Of a DNA stretch of 64,000 nucleotides, positions 43,387-52,632 are shown piece by piece. Every line of letters begins with the position of its first letter. Position 1 is the stretch's first letter. Below the pieces are notes generated by a model. That model saw only the letters and a list, made by a program, of their open reading frames with translations, was not told the origin of the DNA and searched no databases. A program made the translations under genes and the position numbers. This DNA is from UBA10347 sp905182135 (GTDB lineage Bacteria > Actinomycetota > Acidimicrobiia > Acidimicrobiales > UBA10347). Location: assembly GCA_963925805.1 (NCBI GenBank), contig CAWUSE010000013.1, positions 1 through 64,000 of the forward strand, given 5' to 3'.

Positions 43387-43944
43387 ATGACGCTGCCTAT
43401 TACATCTCTCACCGGGATGCTGGCTCTAAGTGAAGAGGCGTCCGAAACTCAAGAGACGATCAACCCTGTATTACCGGTTGGTTTTGAGATCTTCTGGTCT
43501 GCCGTGTTTTTCTTCACTCTGCTCGCGCTCATGAGGTACGTACTGTTGCCGCCGATCCAACAGGGTCGAGAAGAGCGAGCGGCTCGGTTAAGTGCAGGAA
43601 GAGATTCAGTCTCCGATTCCGATTCCGAACTTGCACAGATCCTGGCCGCTCACAAAGAGCAAATCGCTGTTGCCGAAGCGGAAGGGGCAGCGATCATAGA
43701 TGCTGCTCGAGCCGAGGCCGATGGCCAACGTGCCCAAGCTGTTGGTGCCGTCGAAGAAGAGATCACGAAGTTGCGCTCAAATGCGCAAGCCGAGATTGAC
43801 GTTGCTCGTTCGACCGCTCTCGCCGGAGCTAAGGGTTCGGTCTCTCAGCTAGCGGTTGGCGCTGCCACCAAGGTGCTCGGACGCTCGGTTGACCTTGCTT
43901 CAAACCAGTCGGTTATCGACTCATACCTGAATAGTGGGAGCTGA
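43387..43944 (+). CDS. atpF: ATP synthase F0 subunit b (first copy)
   Basis: The peripheral stalk. The 185-residue protein has a short N-terminus, one membrane helix (EIFWSAVFFFTLLALMRYVLLPP, in parts FWSAVFFFTLLALM) and a long charged coiled coil rich in Ala, Glu and Arg ending in a region that binds F1. GAGGAGGT at 43374-43381 is an excellent ribosome binding site. A second b-type gene follows with an overlap. Confidence 0.9.
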   Translation: MTLPITSLTGMLALSEEASETQETINPVLPVGFEIFWSAVFFFTLLALMRYVLLPPIQQGREERAARLSAGRDSVSDSDSELAQILAAHKEQIAVAEAEGAAIIDAARAEADGQRAQAVGAVEEEITKLRSNAQAEIDVARSTALAGAKGSVSQLAVGAATKVLGRSVDLASNQSVIDSYLNSGS

Positions 43945-43945
43945 C

Positions 43946-44482
43946 GTGTTGGCATCACTAACCGTCCTAGCCAGCGAAGCGCCCAACGGCAAGTTCCTGC
44001 CAGGTGACATCAAGGAGTTCTGGTGGGGTTCGCTTGCGTTTCTTATCGTCTTCGGCCTGCTGATATGGAAACTGTCGCCGGTGATCAAGGAAGCGCTCAA
44101 CAAGGGTCAAGCAGCAGCAGTTGCCGACACGACCGCCGCCGAGCAGGCTTTCACCGATTCACGAATCAAGATTGCGGATGCGACTGCCAAACTGGGCGAT
44201 GCGAACGCCGAGTCTGACAAGATTGTGTCTGACGCTCAGCAAACTGCGCAGCAGCTGCGAGTCGACTCTGCTAATCGAACCCAACAATTGGTCGACGAGA
44301 TGTGGGCAAAGGCCCAGATTGACGTCGAGTCGATGAAAGTTCAGGTCGGCGCAGATATCCAGGCCGAGGTCGCAGCGCAAGCCATTGGTGCCGCCGAACA
44401 GGTTGTGCATGCAAGCCTTGATGATGCGAGCCAGAGTGCGCTAATTGACGACTACATCATTCGCTTGGGGGTTTCGCTATGA
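43946..44482 (+). CDS. atpF: ATP synthase F0 subunit b (second copy, b or b')
   Basis: A second stalk subunit of about 178 residues with FLPGDIKEFWWGSLAFLIVFGLLIWKLSPVIKEAL (in parts: KEFWWGSLAFLIVF, PVIKEAL), one membrane helix and a long coiled coil. It differs clearly from the first copy. Two b-type genes in tandem mean the stalk is a b/b' heterodimer or that each makes homodimers. GTG at 43946 or the in-frame GTG at 43934 (overlapping the first copy) can start it. It overlaps atpH by four bases. Confidence 0.87.
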   Translation: MLASLTVLASEAPNGKFLPGDIKEFWWGSLAFLIVFGLLIWKLSPVIKEALNKGQAAAVADTTAAEQAFTDSRIKIADATAKLGDANAESDKIVSDAQQTAQQLRVDSANRTQQLVDEMWAKAQIDVESMKVQVGADIQAEVAAQAIGAAEQVVHASLDDASQSALIDDYIIRLGVSL

Positions 44483-45003
44483 GTGATCACATCCATGGTT
44501 ACGCCGACGCGATGTTGGCAATCGCCCAGGCCGAAGGCGATGTAAACGGAATCAGCGACGAGCTTTTCACTGTTGGCCGCGCCGTCGATACCAACGACGA
44601 CCTGCGTGCAGCTATCAGCGATTCCCATATGTCCGCTGAGCGCAAAATCCAGATCATGGATGATTTGCTCGACGGCAAGGCACGAGCTGCAACCAAGGGC
44701 CTTGTGTCAATGGTTGTTGGCGCTGGCCGCGGCGCTGACCTTGGCAAGATCGCTTCAGCTCTCGCTGAACGAGCCGCTACCTCAGCGGGCAAACAGGTCG
44801 CGACCGTACGTTCGGCTGTGCCCCTGTCCAACGACCAACAGAGCCGCCTAGCAGCTGCACTTGCAGCCAAGCTTGGCACCGAGGTCGATGTCAAAGTAAT
44901 TCAGGATCCGTCAGTCGTTGGTGGCTTGATCACCACCGTCGGCGACACCGTTATCGATGGAAGCGTGCGCACGCGTTTGAACCGCCTGCGCGAGTCGCTC
45001 TAG
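44479..45003 (+). CDS. atpH: ATP synthase F1 subunit delta
   Basis: A 174-residue delta subunit joining the stalk to the F1 head. The N-terminal helical domain starts HGYADAMLAIAQAEGD and has the conserved LRAAISDSHMSAERKIQIMDDLL (in parts). The C-terminal domain holds VRSAVPLSNDQQSRLAAALAAKLGTEVDV (in parts: AVPLSNDQQSRL, LGTEVDV) and VVGGLITTVGDTVIDGSVRTRL (GGLITTVGDTVIDGSVR), the family ending. It is a stand-alone gene, unlike the b-delta fusion of mycobacteria. Confidence 0.93.
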   Translation: MSDHIHGYADAMLAIAQAEGDVNGISDELFTVGRAVDTNDDLRAAISDSHMSAERKIQIMDDLLDGKARAATKGLVSMVVGAGRGADLGKIASALAERAATSAGKQVATVRSAVPLSNDQQSRLAAALAAKLGTEVDVKVIQDPSVVGGLITTVGDTVIDGSVRTRLNRLRESL

Positions 45004-45018
45004 CCCCCGAGGAGAACT

Positions 45019-46644
45019 ATGTCTGATCTCACGATCGACACCAGCGCCATTACTGCGGCGCTAACCAAAAATCTCGAAGGGTTCGAGCCATCGCTCGAAG
45101 CCAGCCAAGTCGGCCATATCATTGAGGTTGGCGACGGTATTGCCCGTGTCTCAGGTCTGCCCAACGCGGCGGTCAACGAGATGCTCGAGTTCGAGAACGG
45201 CTCAATCGGTCTTGCACTGAACCTTGACGAATCCAGCATTGGTGCCGTTGTGCTCGGCGAGGTCGACGAGATTCAGGAAGGCCAGACCGTTCGCTCAACC
45301 GGCGAGATCTTGTCCATGCCTGTCGGCGACGCCTTGCTTGGCCGTGTGGTCAACGCACTGGGTACGCCAATCGACGGTAAGGGCCCACTCGTGGGTGCTC
45401 TGACCCGGCAGATGGAAGTCCAGGCGCCAGGCATCATGGGTCGCAAGCCGGTGCACGAGCCAATGCAGACTGGCATTAAGGCAATCGATGCACTCATCCC
45501 GATCGGCCGTGGTCAGCGAGAGCTGATCATTGGAGACCGCAAGACGGGCAAGACGACGATCGCTCTTGACACAATCATTAACCAGCGTGGCCTAGGTGTG
45601 AAGTGCATCTACGTTGCGATTGGCCAGAAAGCCTCGACGGTTGCCCAGAACGTAGCCGTGCTCGAAGAGGTCGGCGCCATGGAGTACACCGTGGTCGTTG
45701 TCGCTCCAGCATCTGACCCTGCACCGTTTAAGTACTTGGCGCCGTTCGCTGGTTCGGCGATTGGTCAGCAGTGGATGGATGATGGCGATCACGCCCTTGT
45801 TGTTTACGACGATCTGTCGAAGCAGGCCGAGGCATACCGCCAGATGTCATTGTTGCTGCGCCGCCCACCGGGCCGCGAGGCATACCCCGGCGACGTCTTC
45901 TACTTGCACAGCCGTTTGCTAGAACGTGCTGCCAAGCTCAGCGACGAGCTGGGTGCAGGTTCACTTACCGCTCTTCCTGTCATCGAGACGAAGGCCGGCG
46001 ACGTTTCGGCGTTCATTCCGACCAACGTGATTTCGATCACCGATGGCCAAATCTTTTTGCAGGACGACATGTTCAAGTCGGGCCTTCGCCCAGCAGTCGA
46101 CGTAGGCGTATCGGTGTCTCGGGTGGGTTCTGCCGCACAGATCAAGGCCATGAAGACCGCCGTGGGCACGCTCAAGTCTGACTTGCAGCAGTTCCGTGAG
46201 CTCGAGGCCTTCGCCTCCTTCGGTTCTGACCTCGACCCGGTGTCACAGTCACAGCTCGACCGTGGCTACCGGTTGACCGAGCTTCTCAAGCAGGGCATTA
46301 ACTCCCCTATGCCAGTTGAGCAGCAGGTCGTATCGATCTACGCCGGTACCAACGGCTTTCTCGACTCGGTGCCTGTCGTCGATGTCGGCCGGTTCGAAAA
46401 GGAACTGCTTGAATACGTTGGCGGCCGCCATAGTGCGCTGTACGACGGGATCAAGAGCTCTGGCAAGGTCGATACCGACGAACTTGACTCGATCATCGGC
46501 GCATTCCTTGCGCAGTTCGAATCAAGCTCACCTGTCGGTGGCGATGCGCCCGATGCCGAGGCCCAATCAGCTGCGTCGACCGGCATGGTCGACAGCGATG
46601 TCACTCTTCCCGAGACCGACATCGCTCGACCTCAGGAGGGCTGA
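45019..46644 (+). CDS. atpA: ATP synthase F1 subunit alpha
   Basis: The non-catalytic nucleotide-binding subunit, 541 residues. It has the P-loop GDRKTGKTTI, the VGDGIARVSGL N-terminal barrel, PAVDVGVSVSRVGSAAQ near the signature PSIxxGxSVSRVGxxAQ (PAVDVGVSVSRVG), and the C-terminal helical part. The last 35 residues are an acidic, variable tail. AGGAGAAC precedes the ATG. Its own 3' end holds the AGGAGG used by atpG. Confidence 0.97.
   Translation: MSDLTIDTSAITAALTKNLEGFEPSLEASQVGHIIEVGDGIARVSGLPNAAVNEMLEFENGSIGLALNLDESSIGAVVLGEVDEIQEGQTVRSTGEILSMPVGDALLGRVVNALGTPIDGKGPLVGALTRQMEVQAPGIMGRKPVHEPMQTGIKAIDALIPIGRGQRELIIGDRKTGKTTIALDTIINQRGLGVKCIYVAIGQKASTVAQNVAVLEEVGAMEYTVVVVAPASDPAPFKYLAPFAGSAIGQQWMDDGDHALVVYDDLSKQAEAYRQMSLLLRRPPGREAYPGDVFYLHSRLLERAAKLSDELGAGSLTALPVIETKAGDVSAFIPTNVISITDGQIFLQDDMFKSGLRPAVDVGVSVSRVGSAAQIKAMKTAVGTLKSDLQQFRELEAFASFGSDLDPVSQSQLDRGYRLTELLKQGINSPMPVEQQVVSIYAGTNGFLDSVPVVDVGRFEKELLEYVGGRHSALYDGIKSSGKVDTDELDSIIGAFLAQFESSSPVGGDAPDAEAQSAASTGMVDSDVTLPETDIARPQEG
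46633..46640 (+). promoter_or_regulatory. Strong ribosome binding site of atpG
   Basis: CAGGAGGG, a near-perfect anti-16S match, lies in the last codons of atpA, seven bases before the ATT at 46648 that is the only place the atpG N-terminus can start. Confidence 0.75.
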
Positions 46645-46647
46645 GCC

Positions 46648-47589
46648 ATTCCTGGAGCCGAGGAGCGCATCCTAAAGCGCCGTATCGCAAGCGTTCAGAG
46701 CACGAAGAAGATCACTCGTGCAATGGAACTTATTGCCGCAACCCGAGTCGCCAAAGCGCAGACACGGGCCAATCAAGCACGTCCCTATGCAGCCCGTATC
46801 ACGAGCGTCATCGAGGATTTAGCCAAGGGTGGTGCCAGCGCGAGTCACCCGCTGCTTGAAGCGCCAGAAAAGATACGTAAGGTCGCTTATGTGGTCATCG
46901 CTGGTGACCGTGGCCTAGCCGGTCCTTACAACTCAACAGTCATTCGTGCTGCGGAGCGTGAGCTCATGGCTCGCAGCGCCGAAGGCATCGGTTATTCACT
47001 GATCCTGATCGGTAAGAAGGCACGTGACTATTTCGCGTTCCGCAACTACGATGTCGATGCTTTCTACGAAGGCATCACCGACACGCCTGACTACGAATCA
47101 GCCCGTGAGGTTGCTGAGTACGTGAGCGATCAGTTCATTGACGGCGACATCGATCAGGTCATATTGATCTTCACCGAGTTCGTCAGCATCGGTACTCAGA
47201 AGCTGGCGGTGCGACAGTTCTTGCCGCTCGAGTCAGTCGAGACCATTGCTGAAGTCGGCAGTGGTGGCGAGCTCACCGCAGCATTCGAGTTCGAACCGTC
47301 AGCCGACGGCGTGCTTGAGTCGCTGCTGCCTCGCTACGTCGAGAGCCGGTTGTACTCTGCCTTGCTCGATTCGTCTGCCTCCGAGCATGCGAATCGTCAG
47401 CGAGCCATGAAGGCCGCAACCGACAACGCCGAAGACCTCATCACTAAACTTGGCCGCCAGCTCAGTAGCGCACGCCAAGCAGCCATTACGACCGAGATCA
47501 TGGAAATCGTGGGCGGTGCCGAAGCACTCGGCGGCGGCGACGACGACAAAAACGATCAAGTCGCTCAAATTCTCCAGCAGACGAACTAA
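46648..47589 (+). CDS. atpG: ATP synthase F1 subunit gamma, probable AUU start
   Basis: The central rotor shaft, 313 residues. The N-terminal helix PGAEERILKRRIASVQSTKKITRAMELIA (in parts: ERILKRRIASVQST, KITRAMELIA) lies before the first ATG (46723). No ATG, GTG or TTG is in frame between the atpA stop and that point. The ATT at 46648 gives M-P-G-A-E-E-R, matching family N-termini. The C-terminal helix has QRAMKAATDNAEDLI and SSARQAAITTEIMEIVGGAEAL (ARQAAITTEIMEIV), the conserved end. The first 25 residues are needed for the coiled-coil shaft, so starting at 46723 would give a defective rotor. AUU initiation is known for infC in E. coli and depends on IF3 discrimination. A sequencing error (T for G) is the alternative. 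Confidence 0.85.
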   Translation: MPGAEERILKRRIASVQSTKKITRAMELIAATRVAKAQTRANQARPYAARITSVIEDLAKGGASASHPLLEAPEKIRKVAYVVIAGDRGLAGPYNSTVIRAAERELMARSAEGIGYSLILIGKKARDYFAFRNYDVDAFYEGITDTPDYESAREVAEYVSDQFIDGDIDQVILIFTEFVSIGTQKLAVRQFLPLESVETIAEVGSGGELTAAFEFEPSADGVLESLLPRYVESRLYSALLDSSASEHANRQRAMKAATDNAEDLITKLGRQLSSARQAAITTEIMEIVGGAEALGGGDDDKNDQVAQILQQTN

Positions 47590-47608
47590 CGAGCATAGGA
47601 AAGCTGAC

Positions 47609-49075
47609 ATGACTGTCACCGATGCACCCGCCACACTCAAGAGCGGGAAAATCATTTCGATCGCCGGTCCGGTGATCGACGCAGAGTTCCCTGAGGGTTC
47701 TCTGCCCGAGATCAACACCGCTATCGCGTTCGATGTCGTCATCGACGGCGAGACCACGACCATCATGGCCGAGGTCGCGCAGCAGCTAGGCAACAGCCGG
47801 GTGCGAGCCATTGCGCTCAAGCCGACGGATGGCCTGCAGCGTGGCACCGAGGTGCGCAATACCGGCGCCGGCATCATGGTGCCGGTTGGCGACGTGACGC
47901 TTGGTCACATCTGGAACGTGATCGGCGAGCCACTGGACGTGTCCCCCGACGAAGTCGACATCGGTGAACGGTGGGAGATCCATCGTCCTGCGCCGTCGTT
48001 CGATTCGCTCGAGCCATCGTCGAATATGTTCGAGACTGGCGTAAAGGTCATTGACCTGCTCACCCCATACAAAGAGGGCGGCAAGATCGGCCTCTTCGGT
48101 GGTGCTGGTGTAGGCAAGACCGTACTTATCCAAGAGATGATTACCCGTGTGGCTTCGAACCACGGCGGTGTGTCAGTGTTCGCCGGTGTAGGCGAGCGCA
48201 CCCGTGAGGGAACTGACCTTTTCATTGAAATGGGCGAGACCAAGATGGGCGCTGGCGAAGACGCCGCAACCGTGCTCTCAAAGGCCGCCTTGGTGTTCGG
48301 CCAAATGGATGAACCACCTGGCGTGCGTCTTCGGGTTGCTCTGGCCGGTGTAACCATGGCCGAGTACTTCCGTGATGTGCAGAACCAGGACGTGTTGTTG
48401 TTCATCGACAACATCTTCCGCTTCGTGCAGGCCGGCTCCGAAGTGTCAACGCTTCTGGGCCGTATGCCATCGGCCGTGGGCTACCAGCCAACGCTGGCTG
48501 ATGAAATGGGCCAGCTACAAGAGCGCATTACGTCGACCCGGGGCAAGTCTATTACGTCACTGCAGGCCGTATACGTGCCCGCCGATGACTACACCGACCC
48601 TGCACCGTTCACATCGTTCACTCACTTCGACGGCACCACCGAGTTGAGCCGTGATATCGCCTCGTTGGGGATCTACCCCGCTGTGGATCCGCTGTCATCG
48701 ACCTCAACCATCCTTGACCCCAACGTTGTTGGGCAGCGTCACTACAACGTTGCTCGTCGCGTGCAGGAAATCTTGCAGCGATACAAGGAACTTCAGGACA
48801 TCATCGCCATTCTTGGTCTTGATGAACTCTCTGAAGAGGACCGTGTCACCGTTGACCGTGCTCGTAAGGTGCAACGCTTCCTGTCGCAGCCAATGTTTGT
48901 GGCCGAGATCTTCACGGGGCAAGAGGGCATCTTCACCGGTGTCAACGAAACCATTGATTCGTTTGAGGCACTCGTCAACGGCGACATGGATCACCTGCCA
49001 GAGCAGGCGTTCTACATGGTCGGTGGCGCTGAAGACGTCGAGCGCAAGGCAGCCGAATTGGCTGCAAGCGCCTGA
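47609..49075 (+). CDS. atpD: ATP synthase F1 subunit beta
   Basis: The catalytic subunit, 488 residues. Walker A is GGAGVGKTVLIQEM; the catalytic Glu follows in VGERTREGTDL. Walker B is DVLLFIDNIFRF with the Q-A-G-S-E-V-S motif next, and TNVTSL-type ALQAVYVPADDYTDPAP. The C-terminal DELSEED helix-turn is present as LDELSEEDRVTV. ATG at 47609 gives the correct N-terminus. It is the most conserved protein of the window. Confidence 0.98.
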   Translation: MTVTDAPATLKSGKIISIAGPVIDAEFPEGSLPEINTAIAFDVVIDGETTTIMAEVAQQLGNSRVRAIALKPTDGLQRGTEVRNTGAGIMVPVGDVTLGHIWNVIGEPLDVSPDEVDIGERWEIHRPAPSFDSLEPSSNMFETGVKVIDLLTPYKEGGKIGLFGGAGVGKTVLIQEMITRVASNHGGVSVFAGVGERTREGTDLFIEMGETKMGAGEDAATVLSKAALVFGQMDEPPGVRLRVALAGVTMAEYFRDVQNQDVLLFIDNIFRFVQAGSEVSTLLGRMPSAVGYQPTLADEMGQLQERITSTRGKSITSLQAVYVPADDYTDPAPFTSFTHFDGTTELSRDIASLGIYPAVDPLSSTSTILDPNVVGQRHYNVARRVQEILQRYKELQDIIAILGLDELSEEDRVTVDRARKVQRFLSQPMFVAEIFTGQEGIFTGVNETIDSFEALVNGDMDHLPEQAFYMVGGAEDVERKAAELAASA

Positions 49076-49087
49076 TCGGGGTCTGCT

Positions 49088-49489
49088 GTGCCGATCCACG
49101 TCGAGTTCGTCTCGCCTGAACGCATCATCTTTACGGCCGAGGCCAAAGAGATCATCGTGCGTACAAGCGACGGCGAGATCGGCTTCATGCCTGGTCACGT
49201 CCCGTTCGTGGGCGTATTGCAGGTCGCTGAAGCTCGTATCTACGATGCCGACGGATCGACGGTGCACTCATTTGCGGTGCATCGTGGCTTTGTCGAAGTT
49301 GCTAACAACCATTGCACGATTCTGAGTGATGTCGCCGAAGCTGCGGCGGACATTGACCCCGATCGTGCAGAGATTGCCCAACGCAATGCCGAAGAGGCTC
49401 TTGCTGCGGACAAGGAAGATGCCGACGCTGCGGCTGCGCTTCGCCGAGCTCAGGTCCGCATCGAAGTGTCAAAGAAGGCATCTGCGTAA
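49088..49489 (+). CDS. atpC: ATP synthase F1 subunit epsilon
   Basis: A 133-residue subunit with the N-terminal beta sandwich (HVEFVSPERIIFTAEAKEI, then GEIGFMPGHVPFVGVL) and two C-terminal helices (AEAAADIDPDRAEIAQRNAEEAL, ALRRAQVRIEVSKK; in parts). It links the rotor to the c-ring, and its helices can inhibit ATP hydrolysis. The start is GTG at 49088. It is the last gene of the operon; a hairpin at 49577 follows. Confidence 0.95.
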   Translation: MPIHVEFVSPERIIFTAEAKEIIVRTSDGEIGFMPGHVPFVGVLQVAEARIYDADGSTVHSFAVHRGFVEVANNHCTILSDVAEAAADIDPDRAEIAQRNAEEALAADKEDADAAAALRRAQVRIEVSKKASA

Positions 49490-50040
49490 ACACCCGGTTC
49501 GGGTCGTAGCTCGCAACCCGAATTCTTGCTTCCCTTTGTGAGGTAAGAATTCGATGAGTTGTACTGATCAAAATTGCATGGATCCGGGCTGAAGCCCCGG
49601 ATCCATGTGCGTTTTGAGCCCGGGTAAGAGGCCTGTGGAGTTGTTCGCTCATCTCGATGGGGCTTCGGTCTTCGCCGGGACGTGTGGCCTCGCTGTGGTC
49701 GCTCACGTGCGCTCTGATGACCCCCAGGAGGCTGTATTAGGCCGGATATCGCATGTGCGTGTGTGGTATCGCCATGCCTGATGGCGTTGGCTTTTCTGAG
49801 TGCACCCGATGGCGCTTGCGTATCGGGTGAGGATCTCCATGTGCGTTGGCGCTGCAGACCAGCGAGACGTGCGCAGAGAGGCCCCTGATCCTGGGCGCTA
49901 GCAGCGTGCCTGGTTCGCCGTGTGAGGCGCACAGCCTTGGCGTGTAAAGGGTGAGGTCGGTGAAGCACCTGGCGTCTGCGTCAACGAGTGTTCGGCTTCG
50001 CTCGGAGCGGAGGTTGCCCTTCTTGCGATGGCACGAGACG
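49490..50040. other. Intergenic stretch after the atp operon
   Basis: About 550 bases between two convergent genes. It holds an inverted repeat CGAATTCTT/AAGAATTCG (49519-49527, 49545-49553) and the terminator at 49577-49607. The rest shows no gene. Confidence 0.55.
49577..49607. terminator. Terminator of the atp operon
   Basis: A perfect 12-bp stem (49577-49588 with 49596-49607) with a 7-base loop is followed by TGCGTTTTGAG. It lies 88 bases after atpC and can serve both converging genes. Confidence 0.8.
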
Positions 50041-51144
50041 TCAGCCGACGGATTTAGGGGTTACATCGATGATGCCGATACTGGGTCGCACCCCGAAGCG
50101 GACCTGAGGTGCGTCGCTACGTTCTAGGCCCACACCGGTTGAGACGTATACCGGGTAGTTCTCGACCAAACCAATGCCGCCGGCAGCTAGATCCCTGGGT
50201 ATGTCGCTAAACGTGACTATGGGGCCAATGAACGGCAACGATAATTGTCCGCCGTGGGTGTGCCCGCTGACAATCAGGTTGACGTCGCTGCCAGGTGGAA
50301 GTTCAAATACGACGTCAGGACGGTGTGAAAGCACGATGGTTAGGGCATCGCTTGGCTGGCTGAGTTCGGCGAGGGTATCGAGGCGACTGTTCGTTGCGAA
50401 GGTGGTAACGCCAGCGAGTCGGATGGGCTGGTTGTTGATGGTTAGATTCACGATTTGGTTATCGACATACAACGCTCCTGCGGCGTCGGCGATGAGGATG
50501 AGTTCTGCTGGGCGGTCACTATCACCCGATACGACTGCGACGGCACCGACAGCTTTGACGAGTGCAGTTAGCAGTTCGATGAAGGCGGGGACCTCTGCCT
50601 GAATCTGATCGGGCTCTCCCTGGAAGAAGTCACCAGAGACAAGAACAATGTCGGGTTGCGCCTCGATCAGTGCTTCGACGGCGTTCCATTCGTGCTTCCC
50701 GACGTTCGGAGTCTGAAGATCAGAAAGGACGCCGATACGAACCGCCTGTTTGACCGGGGCAGAGACGGTGACGATGTCAACGGCGAGCCAGTTCGGTTCA
50801 ATGTGTGTGCCCCAGACGCCGAGCAACGCAATCACGAGAGCGAGACCACCGCTCAATCGGAGTAGTCGCGTCCGTCGCCGCCTGAAGAAGGTGGCAACAT
50901 ACCAGCCGCCGAATATGACAGGGACACTGACAACAACCAGTAGGTAAAGCAGATGGAGGTAGCCGAACAGGCCAAGCGGGTGAATTTGGCTGACGGCCAC
51001 CGTCCCGCCACCAAGCGCGACCATGCCGACTACGAACGCCTTCTCGATTTCTCGGATAGATGAGGGTGGGCGAAAGTAGTTAGCCGCCAAAGTCGCTACC
51101 GCAGCGCTAACCGCGAGAAACAGAAGGATGCGGCTCAGACCCAT
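50041..51144 (-). CDS. Membrane-anchored metallophosphoesterase with variant metal motifs
   Basis: A 367-residue protein. Its first 115 residues hold four hydrophobic segments, the last ending at LLRLSGGLALVIALLGVWG. A calcineurin-like phosphoesterase domain follows: IGVLSDLQTPNVG, VLVSGDFFQ, VVSGDSDRP, IVLSHRPD and SGHTHGGQLSLP. In the usual family these read D-x-H, G-D, G-N-H-D/E, H and G-H-x-H. Here the first His is Gln and the G-N-H-D is G-D-S-D. The topology resembles YaeI/YkoQ-type phosphodiesterases that act on lipids (UDP-diacylglucosamine hydrolase-like). The substitutions may change metals or abolish activity. Confidence 0.8.
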   Translation of the reverse strand: MGLSRILLFLAVSAAVATLAANYFRPPSSIREIEKAFVVGMVALGGGTVAVSQIHPLGLFGYLHLLYLLVVVSVPVIFGGWYVATFFRRRRTRLLRLSGGLALVIALLGVWGTHIEPNWLAVDIVTVSAPVKQAVRIGVLSDLQTPNVGKHEWNAVEALIEAQPDIVLVSGDFFQGEPDQIQAEVPAFIELLTALVKAVGAVAVVSGDSDRPAELILIADAAGALYVDNQIVNLTINNQPIRLAGVTTFATNSRLDTLAELSQPSDALTIVLSHRPDVVFELPPGSDVNLIVSGHTHGGQLSLPFIGPIVTFSDIPRDLAAGGIGLVENYPVYVSTGVGLERSDAPQVRFGVRPSIGIIDVTPKSVG

Positions 51145-51299
51145 GACTGGCCAGTGTGCCAGCTATGAGCTGTGACCTAGGCGCGTCGAACTCTGGGAGG
51201 TTGGCAATCCTTGCGGCGACAAGTCACCTGCGTCTCTGGGTCTGGGAAAATCGGTAACCGCGAGGTGGCTTCACTTCGAAGTGCCGCTCTACTACTGAG

Positions 51300-52259
51300 A
51301 TGGAACATAGACGACTCGGAAAATCTGGCATCAAGGTCAGCGTGCTGTCATTTGGTAGCTGGGTCACCTTTGGTGATCAGCTTGATATCGACAAAGCCAC
51401 CGAAAGCATGCAGGCCGCGTGGGACGGTGGTGTCACCTTCTTTGACAATGCCGAGGCATACGCCGGGGGCCAATCCGAAGTCATTATGGGCGAAGTCCTT
51501 CGTCGCATGGGCCTTGATCGCAAGACCTACACCATCTCGACAAAGCTTTACTGGGGCATCACTGATGGCCCCAATACCAAGAACACGTTGAACCGCAAGT
51601 ACCTGCTCGAAGGCATCGACAGTTCACTCGAACGTCTTGGTCTTGACCATGTGGATCTCCTGTTCTGTCACCGTTCTGACCCGGAGACGCCAATGGAAGA
51701 GGTCGTCTGGGCAATGAGCGACATAATCGCTCAGGGCAAGGCGCACTACTGGGGTACGTCCGAGTGGACCGGCGCCGAGTACACGGAAGCCTGCGATGTT
51801 GCGGCACGACTCAACCTGCGTGCGCCTGTTATGGAGCAACCGCAATACAACTTGTTCGAACGTCACAAGGTTGAGACTGACTACGCCGACATCTATGACA
51901 CCCACGGCATGGGCTTAACCACATGGAGCCCACTTGCGTCAGGTCTACTGACCGGCAAGTACAGCGATGGCATTCCCGAGGGAAGCCGTGGTTCGCTCTC
52001 CGATTACAGCTGGTTGCGAGATCGACTTACTGATGAGCAGGCGTTGGCCAAGGTCCGTGAACTCGGCCTTGTCGCCGATGAGCTAGGTGCATCGTTGGCG
52101 CAATTGTCCATTGCATGGTGTGCAGCGAATCCACGCGTTTCCACGGTTATTACCGGCGCTAGCCGTGTGGAACAGGTTCATCACAACATGGAAGCAGCAG
52201 ACCTTATCCCCAGCATGACCCCCGAGGTCATGAACCGCATTTCAGCGATCTTCGGCTGA
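51300..52259 (+). CDS. Aldo/keto reductase, Kv-beta type
   Basis: A 319-residue NADPH-dependent reductase of the AKR6/Kv-beta-like group. Catalytic Asp and Tyr are in FFDNAEAYAGG, Lys in STKLYW, His in LFCHRSDPETP. EQPQYNLFERHKVE and TTWSPLASGLLTGKY are the family signatures, and TGASRVEQVHHNMEA binds the cofactor phosphate. It reduces carbonyls, substrate unknown. The gene is alone. Confidence 0.9.
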   Translation: MEHRRLGKSGIKVSVLSFGSWVTFGDQLDIDKATESMQAAWDGGVTFFDNAEAYAGGQSEVIMGEVLRRMGLDRKTYTISTKLYWGITDGPNTKNTLNRKYLLEGIDSSLERLGLDHVDLLFCHRSDPETPMEEVVWAMSDIIAQGKAHYWGTSEWTGAEYTEACDVAARLNLRAPVMEQPQYNLFERHKVETDYADIYDTHGMGLTTWSPLASGLLTGKYSDGIPEGSRGSLSDYSWLRDRLTDEQALAKVRELGLVADELGASLAQLSIAWCAANPRVSTVITGASRVEQVHHNMEAADLIPSMTPEVMNRISAIFG

Positions 52260-52632
52260 GAGCTAGCGATAAGTCGTCGATGACAGCGTCGTCGATGATG
52301 ACCGATACCGAACCGGCCAGGAAACTCTGACCCAACGTGGGAGTGTCCTTAACCAAGCATGTCCATCAAGCTGGTGAGTGGCCTCAGGTGATGCTGATGT
52401 TGGACAGGTCATCTTCGGGCTTGGGAAAATCCATGGTGAAGCCATCGTTCTCACCGGTCTTTCACGAGGATGAGTCAGCGACGCTACCTGTCTCGACGCG
52501 ACATTTCGACACGTCGAACCACATTGCGCGCTCAGCAGTACTCATGGTGCCATGCTGTCGCGTCTGGTGCGCAAATACAGGTTTGGCTGCCCATACGGCA
52601 TGCATAGGGTGCAGCGCCCCTACGCTGCTGCC
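52260..52632. other. Intergenic stretch, nothing recognised
   Basis: About 370 bases before the Memo-AMMECR1 fusion gene. No RNA gene, strong terminator or recognisable ORF is seen. Confidence 0.45.
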
